Shown here piece by piece: positions 28,901-38,041 of a stretch of DNA of 64,000 nt. Numbering within the stretch: position 1 is the stretch's first letter; each line of letters begins with the position of its first letter. The stretch is taken from NCBI RefSeq assembly GCF_000427465.1, contig NZ_KE386497.1:252162-316161 (forward strand), given 5' to 3'. Origin of the DNA: Sinorhizobium arboris LMG 14919 (GTDB lineage Bacteria; Pseudomonadota; Alphaproteobacteria; Rhizobiales; Rhizobiaceae). Made by a program: the position numbers and the translations under genes. The notes under the pieces were generated by a model. The model was not told the origin of the DNA and ran no database searches. It saw only the letters and a program-made list of their open reading frames with translations.

Positions 28901-29814
28901 TACCTCCCACGCACCCGCGGATCCAGCAAGCCGTAGGCCACATCTACGAGAAGATTGGCGACGATGATTGCTGCGGAGAAAACCAGGATTCCGAACTGAA
29001 GCATCGCGAAATCACGCTTCATGACAGCCTCGATCACGAGGCGCCCAGCGCCAGGCCAGGCGAACACAGATTCAGTAACGACGCCGCCCGCGACCAGACC
29101 GCCGATTTGGAGACCGAGAATAGTGAGCACGGGCAGGATCGCGTTCCTGAGGCCGTGCTTCAGCACGATGAGGGCTGGGCTTAGCCCTTTGCTTTGCGCA
29201 TAACGCATATAATCCTGCGACAGGACCTCAAGCATGCTGCTGCGAACGAGGCGCGATATGTTTGCGCACGTGGCAACGGCAAGGGTGATTACCGGCAGAA
29301 CAAGGTGTTTCCAAGTGCCCATTCCGCCGCTCGGCAGAAGCTTAAGGGAAAGGCTGAAGACCAGGATGGCGACGATGCCGACCACGAAATTTGGAATGGC
29401 CTGCAACACCACTGTCGCAGTTGTGAGCGAACGATCAAAAAATGCATTGTGATGCAGGGCGGCCCCAAGACCGGCGGCCAAACCGATCGTCACGGACAAA
29501 AGGAAAGCTGGCACGGTGAGAAGGAGGGTGTTGGGAACCCGTTCCATGAAAAGTTCGACGACGGGTCTATTGGAGAAAAAGCTCTGCCCGAAGTCTCCGC
29601 GGATAATGGCTTCGCCATACCGCAGATACTGCGTGGGAATCCCATCGTCCAAGCCGAGCTTCGCCCGAAGCTCAACGCGTTGCTCTTCGGGCATTTCCGG
29701 AGGAATGAGAAATGATGTGGGATCGCCTGTGATCCGGGTCGCAACAAAGACGACGGTCAGGATTGCCCATAAGGTAAAGGCGCTACGGAAGGCTCTTGAT
29801 AAGAAAAACATCAA
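28900..29814 (-). CDS. ABC transporter permease 1 (DppB-like)
   Basis: This 304-residue inner-membrane protein has the DppB N-terminal pattern (RITGDPTSFLIPPEMPEEQ), the DFGQSFFSNRPV motif and the EAA loop AQSKGLSPALIVLKHGLRNA. It is the first gene of the five-gene transporter operon (B, C, binding protein, D, F), transcribed from the promoter region carrying the 29859-29874 dyad. Confidence 0.9.
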   Translation of the reverse strand: MMFFLSRAFRSAFTLWAILTVVFVATRITGDPTSFLIPPEMPEEQRVELRAKLGLDDGIPTQYLRYGEAIIRGDFGQSFFSNRPVVELFMERVPNTLLLTVPAFLLSVTIGLAAGLGAALHHNAFFDRSLTTATVVLQAIPNFVVGIVAILVFSLSLKLLPSGGMGTWKHLVLPVITLAVATCANISRLVRSSMLEVLSQDYMRYAQSKGLSPALIVLKHGLRNAILPVLTILGLQIGGLVAGGVVTESVFAWPGAGRLVIEAVMKRDFAMLQFGILVFSAAIIVANLLVDVAYGLLDPRVRGR

Positions 29815-29858
29815 AATTCTCTCGCAGCAACAGGAGCGGGACAGAAACTATACTAAAT

Positions 29859-29874
29859 AACCAGATGTCTAGGT
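29859..29874. promoter_or_regulatory. PhnF-type operator before the ABC transporter operon
   Basis: On the minus strand the sequence is ACCTAGACATCTGGTT, identical to the phnG operator in 14 of 16 positions, 45 bp before the DppB-like start. This is good evidence that the transporter is controlled with the C-P lyase operon. Confidence 0.7.
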
Positions 29875-30039
29875 CTCTCTTTAGGGCTCCTTTGTTACGC
29901 TTTCATGACAGGCTCCCACATTCAGCGCATTCCCTCGCTTTGCGCGGAAGGGGCAAATCACATCCACTTGTTTTGCGCAGTCGTGTCATTGCGTTTGTTG
30001 AGGAGGCATACCCACCCGCCGCGTCATCGCCGCGTTTCT

Positions 30040-30610
30040 CTCGTGAAGCTCAAACGCGCGACCGGGTCGCTGGCACCGCTGCGGCAGGGCAATGTATGAC
30101 GGCAAGCTGAACACCATGGGAATTAGGATCCGCCAGCGCCTGGCGCACAACGGCGACTTGCCGATGGGCGAACTGTGCATGGAACTCGCCGGGCGCGCGG
30201 TCGCCGTGCATCGCTCCAATGTCTGCCGTCTTATCCACCGGCTCGGCTGAGCTGCAAAACAGTCTGCAGGCAAGCGATCTCTGAATCAGACGGCTCCGGC
30301 GCTTGGTCAACCAGCCATTGGCGCGACTGATCTTTGTTGACGAGACTTCGACCAATACGAGTGATCAAGCTCTCCGTCTGGTCACCAAGTGAGCGGCACT
30401 ATGCGCCTACGCCCGATCGAAGCGCAACTCGCACCGAGCTGTCGCCCCCGGGCGTCGTCATTCTCGACGATGTCCGTTTCCACAAGAGCGAGCGAGCCGA
30501 CAGCTTACAGATCTTCGGCGGGAGTGGAGGACGTTTAAGCTGCCACTTTGGACGTCGCTTGCCTATCGGCAGCAGGGGCGAAAAGCATTACCCCTTCTGC
30601 CAACACGTGC
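30040..30610 (+). pseudogene. IS630-family transposase remnant
   Basis: Three frames show pieces of an IS630 transposase: ATGSLAPLRQG, then IRIRQRLAHNGDLPMGELCMEL and AVHRSNVCRLIHRLG up to a stop, then LARLIFVDETSTNT and VVILDDVRFHKSERA. The two DDE aspartate regions are recognisable. Frameshifts and missing ends show an inactive relic between the transporter and the methyltransferase. Confidence 0.75.
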
Positions 30611-30615
30611 AACGC

Positions 30616-31392
30616 TCAGGATGCTTTCCGGAACACCGACATGTAACGCCAAGATGCGTTGTCAAACGGACGCCTCTGCCAATCTCCATAGCGTTCGAGG
30701 AGTTCGAGTCCGCTAATCCTTGCGAGTAAATCGAGCTCCGTTGGATAAAAATATCGCACCTTGATAGGCATAGTTCGGCTTTCGGTCGGTGTAATCCAAA
30801 GGTCTTGAGAGATAACAAGCTGCTGATTGCGGTCATGCCTGGCAAAGCGGACCATGGCGCGCCGCTCATCGATGTGGATGACTGTGGTTCGCTGGTCGCC
30901 ATAGATGCCAGCACCTGAGAAATCAGCGGTGTATGGGTAGTTTAAATGTATGACGAACCGTCCGTTTGGCCGCAGAGACTTTACGATAGACGCCAAGCAA
31001 CCGAGTTGTTGTTCCACAGTCACCATATGTGAAAAGGTGTTGTTGATGCAGTACACAAGGTCAAATTGCGTACCTAGATCGAACTGGGCCATGTCACCAA
31101 GGTGCGATGTGATTGCATCTCCACCGCTACTCGCGCGGAGTGAGGCGAGCATCTTCTCCGAATTATCGAGCCCGTGAACTGAAGCTCCTGTTTTGGAAAG
31201 CGGCAAGGCAATGTGACCATGTCCGACGCCAAGATCGAGCGCGGTTCCGCCCTTTGCTAACGGCGCAAGAAAACTCACTGCACGGTCCGTTTCGACGGAC
31301 TTTTTGAGCGCCTCCGCATATTCGTCATATATGTCGCTCCATATTTCGCCATACGCACGATAGGCGTCATTCACGTGCCCATGATCATTCAT
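30616..31392 (-). CDS. Class I SAM-dependent methyltransferase (copy 2)
   Basis: This 258-residue protein is paralogous to 12212-12979. It has motif I LDLGVGHGHIALPLS, VHGLDNS, DLVYCINNTFSHMV and HLNYPYTADFSGAGIYGDQ, and both proteins end near SWRY-SV-RK. ATG 31392 follows GAGGAGAACGTA. It sits between the transporter side and the pepM locus. The shared family near both pepM copies suggests a common product modification. Confidence 0.85.
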   Translation of the reverse strand: MNDHGHVNDAYRAYGEIWSDIYDEYAEALKKSVETDRAVSFLAPLAKGGTALDLGVGHGHIALPLSKTGASVHGLDNSEKMLASLRASSGGDAITSHLGDMAQFDLGTQFDLVYCINNTFSHMVTVEQQLGCLASIVKSLRPNGRFVIHLNYPYTADFSGAGIYGDQRTTVIHIDERRAMVRFARHDRNQQLVISQDLWITPTESRTMPIKVRYFYPTELDLLARISGLELLERYGDWQRRPFDNASWRYMSVFRKAS

Positions 31393-31452
31393 TACGTTCT
31401 CCTCATTGTCCAAATCGTAAAGGGCACCTCGGTTCGTCCGGCTTACTCGCAC

Positions 31453-32728
31453 CTATCGCCTGCGTACTGCCTCAGAGCATGCTACTCAGAGCTCGACCGA
31501 ACCAACGTTCTCGATGTGCTATCGGGCGCTCGCTTGCGCTGTTCTCGTCCAAGGATATATGTGACTCCAGGTTTTGAATGGCGCTCCACGCATAGTGGAA
31601 GGGCCTCTTTTGTGAAATCTCGCTCGACATTTTCGAGCGAAGGCATCTGTCGTCCCGAGAAGCTGTTGCGCGCGTCAGCTTGACTTGTAACGGGCTGGGT
31701 CAACAACGAAAGGACGGAATCCCACATTAAGGTATCATATCGCACCTGGATCCTATCTTTGACTGTTGCGAGTCGCCGGGGATAAGCGGCTTCGCTGCGT
31801 CAGGGCCTACAATTTTGCCTCGGGTATGGGTGAGCCGTGGCAACAATGTATCCCAGCACGCATAGTCTGGTGATAATCCGCGCGCGCTCCAACTGCCTTC
31901 GTCAGTCCCGCCTCATTTACGCAGGCTGAACGCACATTGAAAGAAAAGCAATAGACGAACGACGTATATTTTTCGATATAATCACCTCTATTTTCGTATA
32001 AGCGATAAGTTTTTTCACAATGGCGCATCACGTTGCGCGGACACTATACAATACATTTGTAAATATATCGCACTTCATCTAGAATCATTTATGGTCATCG
32101 AGGCTCTGGCCGATCGCTTCTGGAAGGGCGGTGGTATTGCGCCACCACTGGTTGCTGCTTCTCGACTGCGATTTCGCGAGCCTGGTCTGGGCCGAATAGC
32201 CATCGACGGGCTGGTGCCGCCGAACGGACGATCTTGCGGCGGATACGTCCATTGCCAGACTTTCAATTTTTTGCCGGAACCGGGAACACACGGGTGCGGT
32301 ACGTCGCATCTACCCGATACATACTGTCGGGTTTGTCGGGTCCGCGACACAGGCTGGCTTAGCCAATCGATCGGGTTTAGTGGCTGAAAAGCGGTCACAA
32401 GAATTATGTTAGGCTCAATCAGCCAGATTGGCACGATTGTTGAAGTTCTCCATAGCACAGCGGGAGCTGTGATCGGCATTCATGTGACAGGTATAGCGCC
32501 TGTGGCAGAAAATGGAGCAATTTCCTTGATCAATCTGTGGGAGCCTCAATGAGTTCATCGAGAACGCCGCGAGCAGCCAGTATTCTGAAGCCATTCGCAT
32601 CATGATGGTCAATGCTCAACTTAGTAGAATGCTCGTTCAAGTGTCCGCCGGAGCACACGACAAAACTGCACACAACGGTCCACATGCCGTGCTCTTGCTT
32701 TACTCTATTATGAACATCAGTCGCAGAG
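31453..32728. other. About 1.3 kb without convincing genes
   Basis: Short frames on both strands have no recognisable domains. Two AT-rich patches (31960-32000 and 32040-32070, including GTAAATATATCG) could be promoters. The region looks like decayed mobile DNA continuing from the IS630 relic. Confidence 0.4.
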
Positions 32729-32744
32729 CAGTAGACGTATACTG
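32729..32744. promoter_or_regulatory. Inverted repeat upstream of second PhnF-like gene
   Basis: CAGTAGACGTATACTG is a near-palindrome 82 bp before the regulator start. Aligned with the phnG operator it shares the core TAGAC-R-T-M-TA, so it may be the operator read by this paralogue. Confidence 0.5.
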
Positions 32745-32825
32745 CCCGGTCAGGTCATCGCGCTTGTTCCTGCGCCTTTCTGTCAGCAAAAAGTTAAAGA
32801 CGCGAGTCGAAGAAAGTGGACGGCA

Positions 32826-33563
32826 ATGAAGCGTTGGGAAGTGGTTCGCTCGACGATCCTGAATGATATCGTTGCGGGCGCGTTCGAGGACGGGCGTCTG
32901 CCTGGTGATCTGGTCTTGGCAGAACGATTTGGCGTCAATCGCCACACGGTGCGCAATGCGATCAAGGTGCTGGAATCCGAGGGTGCATTGCGCGTCGAAC
33001 ATGGTGTGGGAACGTTTGTTGCTGATGATTTCGTTGCAGACAGATCGAGCAACGAGCGCAGGTTCACTTATAAACTGCTTGGTCAGAACAAATCCCTGAA
33101 GACGGAAATACTGTCGATCAACGAAGCACCTGTCGAGGCTGCTATCGCGAAGCATTTGAACATCGCCCCAACGGTACCGGTAACTGAGCTCAGATCGGTC
33201 TCGTTCATCAACGACTCGCCCTTAGCGACCGGAATGAGTTACTTCCCAATCGACCGAGCTCCGGGCCTTGCCGCTGCGTTCGAAGAGGTAGACTCCTTCA
33301 CTGCAGCCCTAAAGCGCTGCGGAATCGCCGAGTACAAGCGAAAATGGACCCGGATAACTGCGCGCAGACCCACCCCACAGGAAGCACAGCGGCTGCGAAT
33401 ATCTTCGTCCAGCCCGGTACTATTTGAAACCAACGTCGATGTAATCCCGGATGGGTCACCGATCAAATGTTCTTTCAGCGTCATACGAAGCGATCGGTTC
33501 GAGTACCTTGTTGACGGCAATGAGGATGATGTCGGTGTCAGTTTACCACGGCGGGCAATCTGA
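32826..33563 (+). CDS. GntR/HutC-family regulator, PhnF paralogue
   Basis: This 245-residue protein is nearly identical in the DNA-binding half to phnF at 23510 (GRLPGDLVLAERFGVNRHTV) and similar through the UTRA domain. It adds a short C-terminal tail. It is divergent from the methyltransferase and precedes the pepM locus, so it is a candidate regulator of phosphonate synthesis, possibly cross-talking with phnF. Confidence 0.88.
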   Translation: MKRWEVVRSTILNDIVAGAFEDGRLPGDLVLAERFGVNRHTVRNAIKVLESEGALRVEHGVGTFVADDFVADRSSNERRFTYKLLGQNKSLKTEILSINEAPVEAAIAKHLNIAPTVPVTELRSVSFINDSPLATGMSYFPIDRAPGLAAAFEEVDSFTAALKRCGIAEYKRKWTRITARRPTPQEAQRLRISSSSPVLFETNVDVIPDGSPIKCSFSVIRSDRFEYLVDGNEDDVGVSLPRRAI

Positions 33564-33707
33564 CTTGCCGGTGGTCATAGCTTGTCGCTTTCAGCATGCT
33601 ACGCTTTGGAAGCAGCATTCGATCCCCACAATCGGTTAAGGACTTCGGGAAGGAAGAGCTTGGAGATGTGGCTCTGTGAAAAATTGCCCCAATGTCGTGG
33701 AATAGAA

Positions 33708-34376
33708 ATGCCGAGCTTGGCTTGTGGGCCCACGACGAGCGGAAAAGCCGATGAAGCCTACGATGCACTCCTGCAGTTGCTCTACAGCTGCACTCACATG
33801 CCAGGGCAGCATCTTAATGAAAAGGAGCTAGCTTCCAAACTCAACATCGGTCGAACTCCAGTGCGCGAAGCACTGATCCGGCTCACTGCGGAGGGAAAGA
33901 TCGTATCCGTTCCTCGAGAAGGCTACTTCACGCGGCCGTTGCTCGAGTGGGCTCTGCTGGATTCCTACGTTATAGCCCGCGAAATTCTCACCTTTGCACT
34001 AACACGTGTACAGCCCCAAGCATCGCACCATTCTTCGTCCTCCGACGGGTCATCTCCGTCGGGACTCGCTCGCCAGGCGGAAACGATATTCGCGGTGATA
34101 GCGCAAGGGTCGTCAAGCTGCGAGCTCTGCCAAATCATCGAGAAATTTTGTTTTGGCTCCCACCCTCTGCGGATGGCAATAGCCGCGTCTGAGCTCTCTC
34201 CTCGTTTCGAGGGGAGTCTCGCAAGGCTCACAGATGTCATGTCTCAGTTTGGCAAGACGCCGGACTTGGTGAAATCCGCATTGATAAACCACCTAGACTT
34301 TGAGCAAAGAGCAATACCCGCGGTTCTACAAGAGCTCAGCAGACGACGGCTGGCAAGCTTCCCGCTAATTGCATAG
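33708..34376 (+). CDS. GntR-family regulator (FadR/FCD-like)
   Basis: The N-terminal winged helix (HLNEKELASKLNIGRTPVREALIRL, about residues 30-55 from ATG 33708) is of the FadR subgroup. The C-terminal helical domain is short and only weakly like FCD, lacking obvious metal-binding histidines. The frame is open back to 33582 and ATG 33666 is an alternative start. It lies 145 bp after the PhnF paralogue and 480 bp before pepM on the same strand, so it may regulate that locus. Confidence 0.75.
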   Translation: MPSLACGPTTSGKADEAYDALLQLLYSCTHMPGQHLNEKELASKLNIGRTPVREALIRLTAEGKIVSVPREGYFTRPLLEWALLDSYVIAREILTFALTRVQPQASHHSSSSDGSSPSGLARQAETIFAVIAQGSSSCELCQIIEKFCFGSHPLRMAIAASELSPRFEGSLARLTDVMSQFGKTPDLVKSALINHLDFEQRAIPAVLQELSRRRLASFPLIA

Positions 34377-34855
34377 ATCCTGGGAGCGAGGGCTGCGACG
34401 ACGTAGTCCCCGTTCCACGCACCTTTGTTGATGCCATGGTTGATGGGCGGTATTGGACAGTCTAAACCAATCCGCAGGTATGGCAGTGAAGTGCGTCCGA
34501 CGTGACGATTTGGCTTTCAGGCGAGCATTCCACCACCTTCACCGATCATCGTGTTCGGAATTCAAAAGCACCTGCACGTCGGCATAGAGACCATGATCGG
34601 CCGCCGCCGCGTGCTCCGTCTGGTGTAACAGCGGCGGTAATTCGGACGCTTGGATTACTCGGCAAAGCCTCTTGGAAATTGACGACACCAAATGGATACT
34701 TGGGCTGGCACAAGGTGCCTTCGCCATGCGCGTCGTTGAAATTACTTTTCCATGTGACAAATATATCTGCTAGTATATTTCTTAGTATAATGAATGCTTA
34801 CTTGCCTTTTTCTGAGATGGGGCCCACTCTCCAGTCTCAGGAAGGAAGCATAACA
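34377..34855 (+). promoter_or_regulatory. pepM promoter region with AT-rich dyad
   Basis: At 34759-34780 the half-sites AATATATC and GTATATTT form an AT-rich dyad about 75 bp before the pepM start. It resembles the perfect dyad before the dead pepM (7939-7958). A long frame running through this region into pepM is not conserved and I do not count it as coding. Confidence 0.45.
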
Positions 34856-35779
34856 ATGAACAGGACAACTTCATCTCTGACCAGTGACGAAGGATTGTCA
34901 GCGACCATCTCATCGACAATTCTTCGTCAACTCGTTCTCTCGAGTGACCTTACATTTCTGATGGAAGCGCACGACGGGCTGTCGGCAGCTATCGCTGAAC
35001 GCGCGGGGTTCAAGGGCCTGTGGGCTTCTGGCCTTTCGATCTCCTCGGTCCTTGGATATAGGGATGCCAGCGAAGCAAGTTGGACGCAGATCGTCGATAT
35101 GGTCGAACGCATCGTCGATGCAACCGATATTCCGGTTCTCGTCGACGGCGACAGCGGTTTTGGTAACTTCAACAACGCTCGCATTGTCGCACGCAAGCTT
35201 GAACAACGCGGTGCCGCCGGGCTGTGCCTTGAAGACAAGCAGTTCCCAAAAGCGAACTCCTTCGTCGGCGACAGACATGCGCTAGCCGATGTCGACGAAT
35301 TTTGCGGACGCCTCACGGCTATAAAGGACACGACCGGGCCTGAATTCGTCCTCGTCGCCCGCACCGAGGCGATGATCGCCGGTCACAGTCTCGACGAGGC
35401 AATCGTTCGAGCCGACGCTTATGCGGAAGCGGGTGCCGACGCCATCCTCATCCATTCCCGCAAGACCGTTGCTGACGAGATCCTGACCTTTGCCGAGGAA
35501 TGGGACAACAAGTTGCCAGTCGTAATCGTGCCGACGAAATACTACAAGACGCCGGTTTCCGCCTATCGCGATGCCGGAATTTCGACCGTCATCTGGGCTA
35601 ACCACACGATGCGAGCGGCCATTGCCGGCATGCGCCACATCTGCGGCCGAATTCACGCGGAACAAAGCGTGGCAGCTGTTGAGGACGAAATTGCCGGCCT
35701 TGATGAGCTGTTCAGGCTGATGGCCTATGACGAGCTGGCTGAGGCGGAAGAGCAGTATCTGCCGAAACACCGCGCGTAG
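34856..35779 (+). CDS. pepM: Phosphoenolpyruvate phosphomutase
   Basis: This 307-residue isocitrate-lyase superfamily protein carries the PEP mutase signature EDKQFPKANS at about residues 126-135 (EDK-x5-NS). It also has GLWASGLSISSVLGYRD and the metal-binding DGDSGFG. It converts phosphoenolpyruvate to phosphonopyruvate, the entry step to almost all natural phosphonates. ATG 34856 has GGAAGGAAG upstream and matches the family's start. The next gene (aminotransferase) starts 44 bp later. No phosphonopyruvate decarboxylase is encoded nearby. Confidence 0.95.
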   Translation: MNRTTSSLTSDEGLSATISSTILRQLVLSSDLTFLMEAHDGLSAAIAERAGFKGLWASGLSISSVLGYRDASEASWTQIVDMVERIVDATDIPVLVDGDSGFGNFNNARIVARKLEQRGAAGLCLEDKQFPKANSFVGDRHALADVDEFCGRLTAIKDTTGPEFVLVARTEAMIAGHSLDEAIVRADAYAEAGADAILIHSRKTVADEILTFAEEWDNKLPVVIVPTKYYKTPVSAYRDAGISTVIWANHTMRAAIAGMRHICGRIHAEQSVAAVEDEIAGLDELFRLMAYDELAEAEEQYLPKHRA

Positions 35780-35823
35780 CGCACCGAACGGGCGTGAACC
35801 CGTAGAAACGGTAGTGGTGGAGG

Positions 35824-37020
35824 GTGCACATGCTTGCGCAACGGGCAAACCTGATCCGTTCATCGGGAACGGCCACGGCGCGCGCGGCAGCAAAAGCAGC
35901 CGCCGAGGCCGGCAAGGAAGTCATCGATCTCACCGCCGGAGAAATATGGAGCAATCTCGCGCCTGGCATCCGTGATGGCGCGATCGAGGCCATCAATAGG
36001 GGCATCAACCGCTACACCGATACGATCGGCGTTATGGAGCTGCGGGAGGCGCTGGCAAGGAAGATTTCGCTCGATACCGGCCAAACGTGGAAGGCCGAAG
36101 AGGTGGCTGTGACGTCCGGCGCCAAGCAGGCTTTGTTCAACGCTGCGATGGTGCTCCTAAACCCTGGCGACGAGGTGATCATCCCGGCGCCCTACTGGAC
36201 GACGTTTCCGGCGCAGGTGCTGATTGCCGGCGGGACTCCGGTCTTCGTCGATACGCGCCACAACGGCTATGTGCCTCGTGTTGCGGACATCAAAGCAGCG
36301 GTAACCGATCGGACGCGGGCTATTGTCATCAACACTCCAAACAATCCCACGGGTGCCGTTTATGACGTCCCGACGCTGCTCGGCGTCGCCGATTTCGCCG
36401 TCAACCGGAACCTCTGGATCATTTTCGATGAGTGCTACGGCGACTTCGTGCATGGACACCACACGCATCATCCGATCACCTCAATAATTCCGGAAGTGCG
36501 CTCGCGTACCCTCATCGTCAACGGGTTCAGCAAATCGCTCGCGCTGACCGGGTGGCGGATCGGCTACATTGCGGGTCTGAAAGAGGTGATCAATGCCGTT
36601 AATGCCTTTCAGTCGCACACTACGTCCAACCCCAATGTGATTGCGCAGCACGCCGTGCTCGCCCACTTGCAATGCGGGGATGGGGGCTATCAAAGCAGAT
36701 TGCGATCGCAGCTCGCCAGTGCCAGGCAGATCGGCCTTAACGTCCTTTCCTCGCTAAAGCGCGTCCGTGTGCCGAAAGCTGCAGGCGGCTTCTATTTCTA
36801 TCTCGATCTTTCCCATCTGCTGCAGCCGGCAACCGGAATCGGCGGCCTGACAACAACCGATGATATAGTCGATTCATTGCTCTCGGACGCCGGCGTCGCA
36901 GCCGTATCGGGTACTACATTCGGTGATCCTACCGGCCTTCGTCTCTCGTACGGGATTCCACCCGAAAAGCTTCGGATTGGCTTAAGCCGGCTCGTCGAGG
37001 TCCTCAACGGCTGGGAATGA
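35824..37020 (+). CDS. Class I/II aminotransferase beside pepM
   Basis: This 398-residue aspartate-aminotransferase-like enzyme has NTPNNPTGAVYDV, DECYGDF and the PLP lysine K237 in VNGFSKSLALTGWRIGY. Its place between pepM and a cytidylyltransferase suggests that it acts on phosphonopyruvate to give phosphonoalanine, or on phosphonoacetaldehyde to give aminoethylphosphonate. With no decarboxylase gene the first is the simpler reading. Confidence 0.88.
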   Translation: MHMLAQRANLIRSSGTATARAAAKAAAEAGKEVIDLTAGEIWSNLAPGIRDGAIEAINRGINRYTDTIGVMELREALARKISLDTGQTWKAEEVAVTSGAKQALFNAAMVLLNPGDEVIIPAPYWTTFPAQVLIAGGTPVFVDTRHNGYVPRVADIKAAVTDRTRAIVINTPNNPTGAVYDVPTLLGVADFAVNRNLWIIFDECYGDFVHGHHTHHPITSIIPEVRSRTLIVNGFSKSLALTGWRIGYIAGLKEVINAVNAFQSHTTSNPNVIAQHAVLAHLQCGDGGYQSRLRSQLASARQIGLNVLSSLKRVRVPKAAGGFYFYLDLSHLLQPATGIGGLTTTDDIVDSLLSDAGVAAVSGTTFGDPTGLRLSYGIPPEKLRIGLSRLVEVLNGWE

Positions 37021-37054
37021 CACCGTCACTCGTACAACGAAGAAAGGGAATGCG

Positions 37055-37828
37055 ATGCCCATCACTGGACCGAAAAAGGCCGTCATTCTCGCCGCCGGTT
37101 TGGGCTCACGTCTGCGTCCGTTGACCGATCTGCAACCGAAACCGCTCGTGGAGGTCAGCGGCACGCCGATTCTACATAATGCCTTGCGCAACCTCGAGGC
37201 GGTTGGCGTCCAAGAAGTGACGATCGTCGTCGGCTATCGCAAGGATGCCATTCAATACGCCTGCGGCAGGCGCTTCGGCGGACTTGAGATCAACTATGTT
37301 GAGTCATCCGTCTTCGATCGTACGGGCAGCGCCTATTCCCTTTGGCTGGCGCGGGACGCGTTGCTGTCCGACGACTGCTATCTTCTCGAAGGCGACGTTT
37401 TTTTCGAAGAGGATGCGCTGCGCTGCCTAATGACGGCCGATGCGCTGAATGCCGCGGCTGTCGCACCGTTCGATTCCTCGATGGAAGGCTCAGCCGTTTT
37501 GGTGTCTAAGGACGGCCTAATATCCGAAGTCCGGTTGAACCAAACGGCGGCCAACCTCCTAGCGAACGGCCCTTCGCTATTCAAGACGATGAATCTCATC
37601 CGCTTTTCCAGCATTGCGCTGAGGATGACGATCGTTCCCGCCCTGGATGAGCTCATCGGCTCCGGTGCGTCGACAGCCTACACGGAGGAAGTGCTTGCGT
37701 ATCTCATCGAGAAGCGCGGGCTGCAACTCGCCGCCGCACGCTGCGACGACCAAAGGTGGTACGAGATCGACAGTGTAAGTGACTTGCGAGTCGCCGAACG
37801 CATCTTCGGCACGCAAGCACTTGCATAG
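37055..37828 (+). CDS. Phosphonate cytidylyltransferase-like nucleotidyltransferase (PntC-like)
   Basis: This 257-residue protein has the nucleotide-binding loop LAAGLGSRLRPLTDLQPKPL at residues 12-31, and NYVESSVFDRTGSAYSLW and LLEGDVFFE further on. These are features of choline-phosphate and aminoethylphosphonate cytidylyltransferases. In other bacteria PntC next to PepM makes CMP-aminoethylphosphonate for attachment to lipids or glycans. It follows the aminotransferase by 34 bp and ends the plus-strand operon. Confidence 0.82.
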   Translation: MPITGPKKAVILAAGLGSRLRPLTDLQPKPLVEVSGTPILHNALRNLEAVGVQEVTIVVGYRKDAIQYACGRRFGGLEINYVESSVFDRTGSAYSLWLARDALLSDDCYLLEGDVFFEEDALRCLMTADALNAAAVAPFDSSMEGSAVLVSKDGLISEVRLNQTAANLLANGPSLFKTMNLIRFSSIALRMTIVPALDELIGSGASTAYTEEVLAYLIEKRGLQLAAARCDDQRWYEIDSVSDLRVAERIFGTQALA

Positions 37829-38041
37829 AGGGCGTCGTTGCGGCCCGCGGCCGACATCAGGTCCCGCCAGCTCTCGACCGCGCCGACTGATGCACGCAAG
37901 CGGGGAAAAAAGCGCACAACGTGAAGCCTCGGTCGTGCAAATGGAGGTCCCTGCGCGACAAACGCAGTCACGCGAGAATGTCGCATCGGAACTACAATAT
38001 CGCTTTTCATCAAGCGCCTTTCTACCCACCGGCGCCGGATT

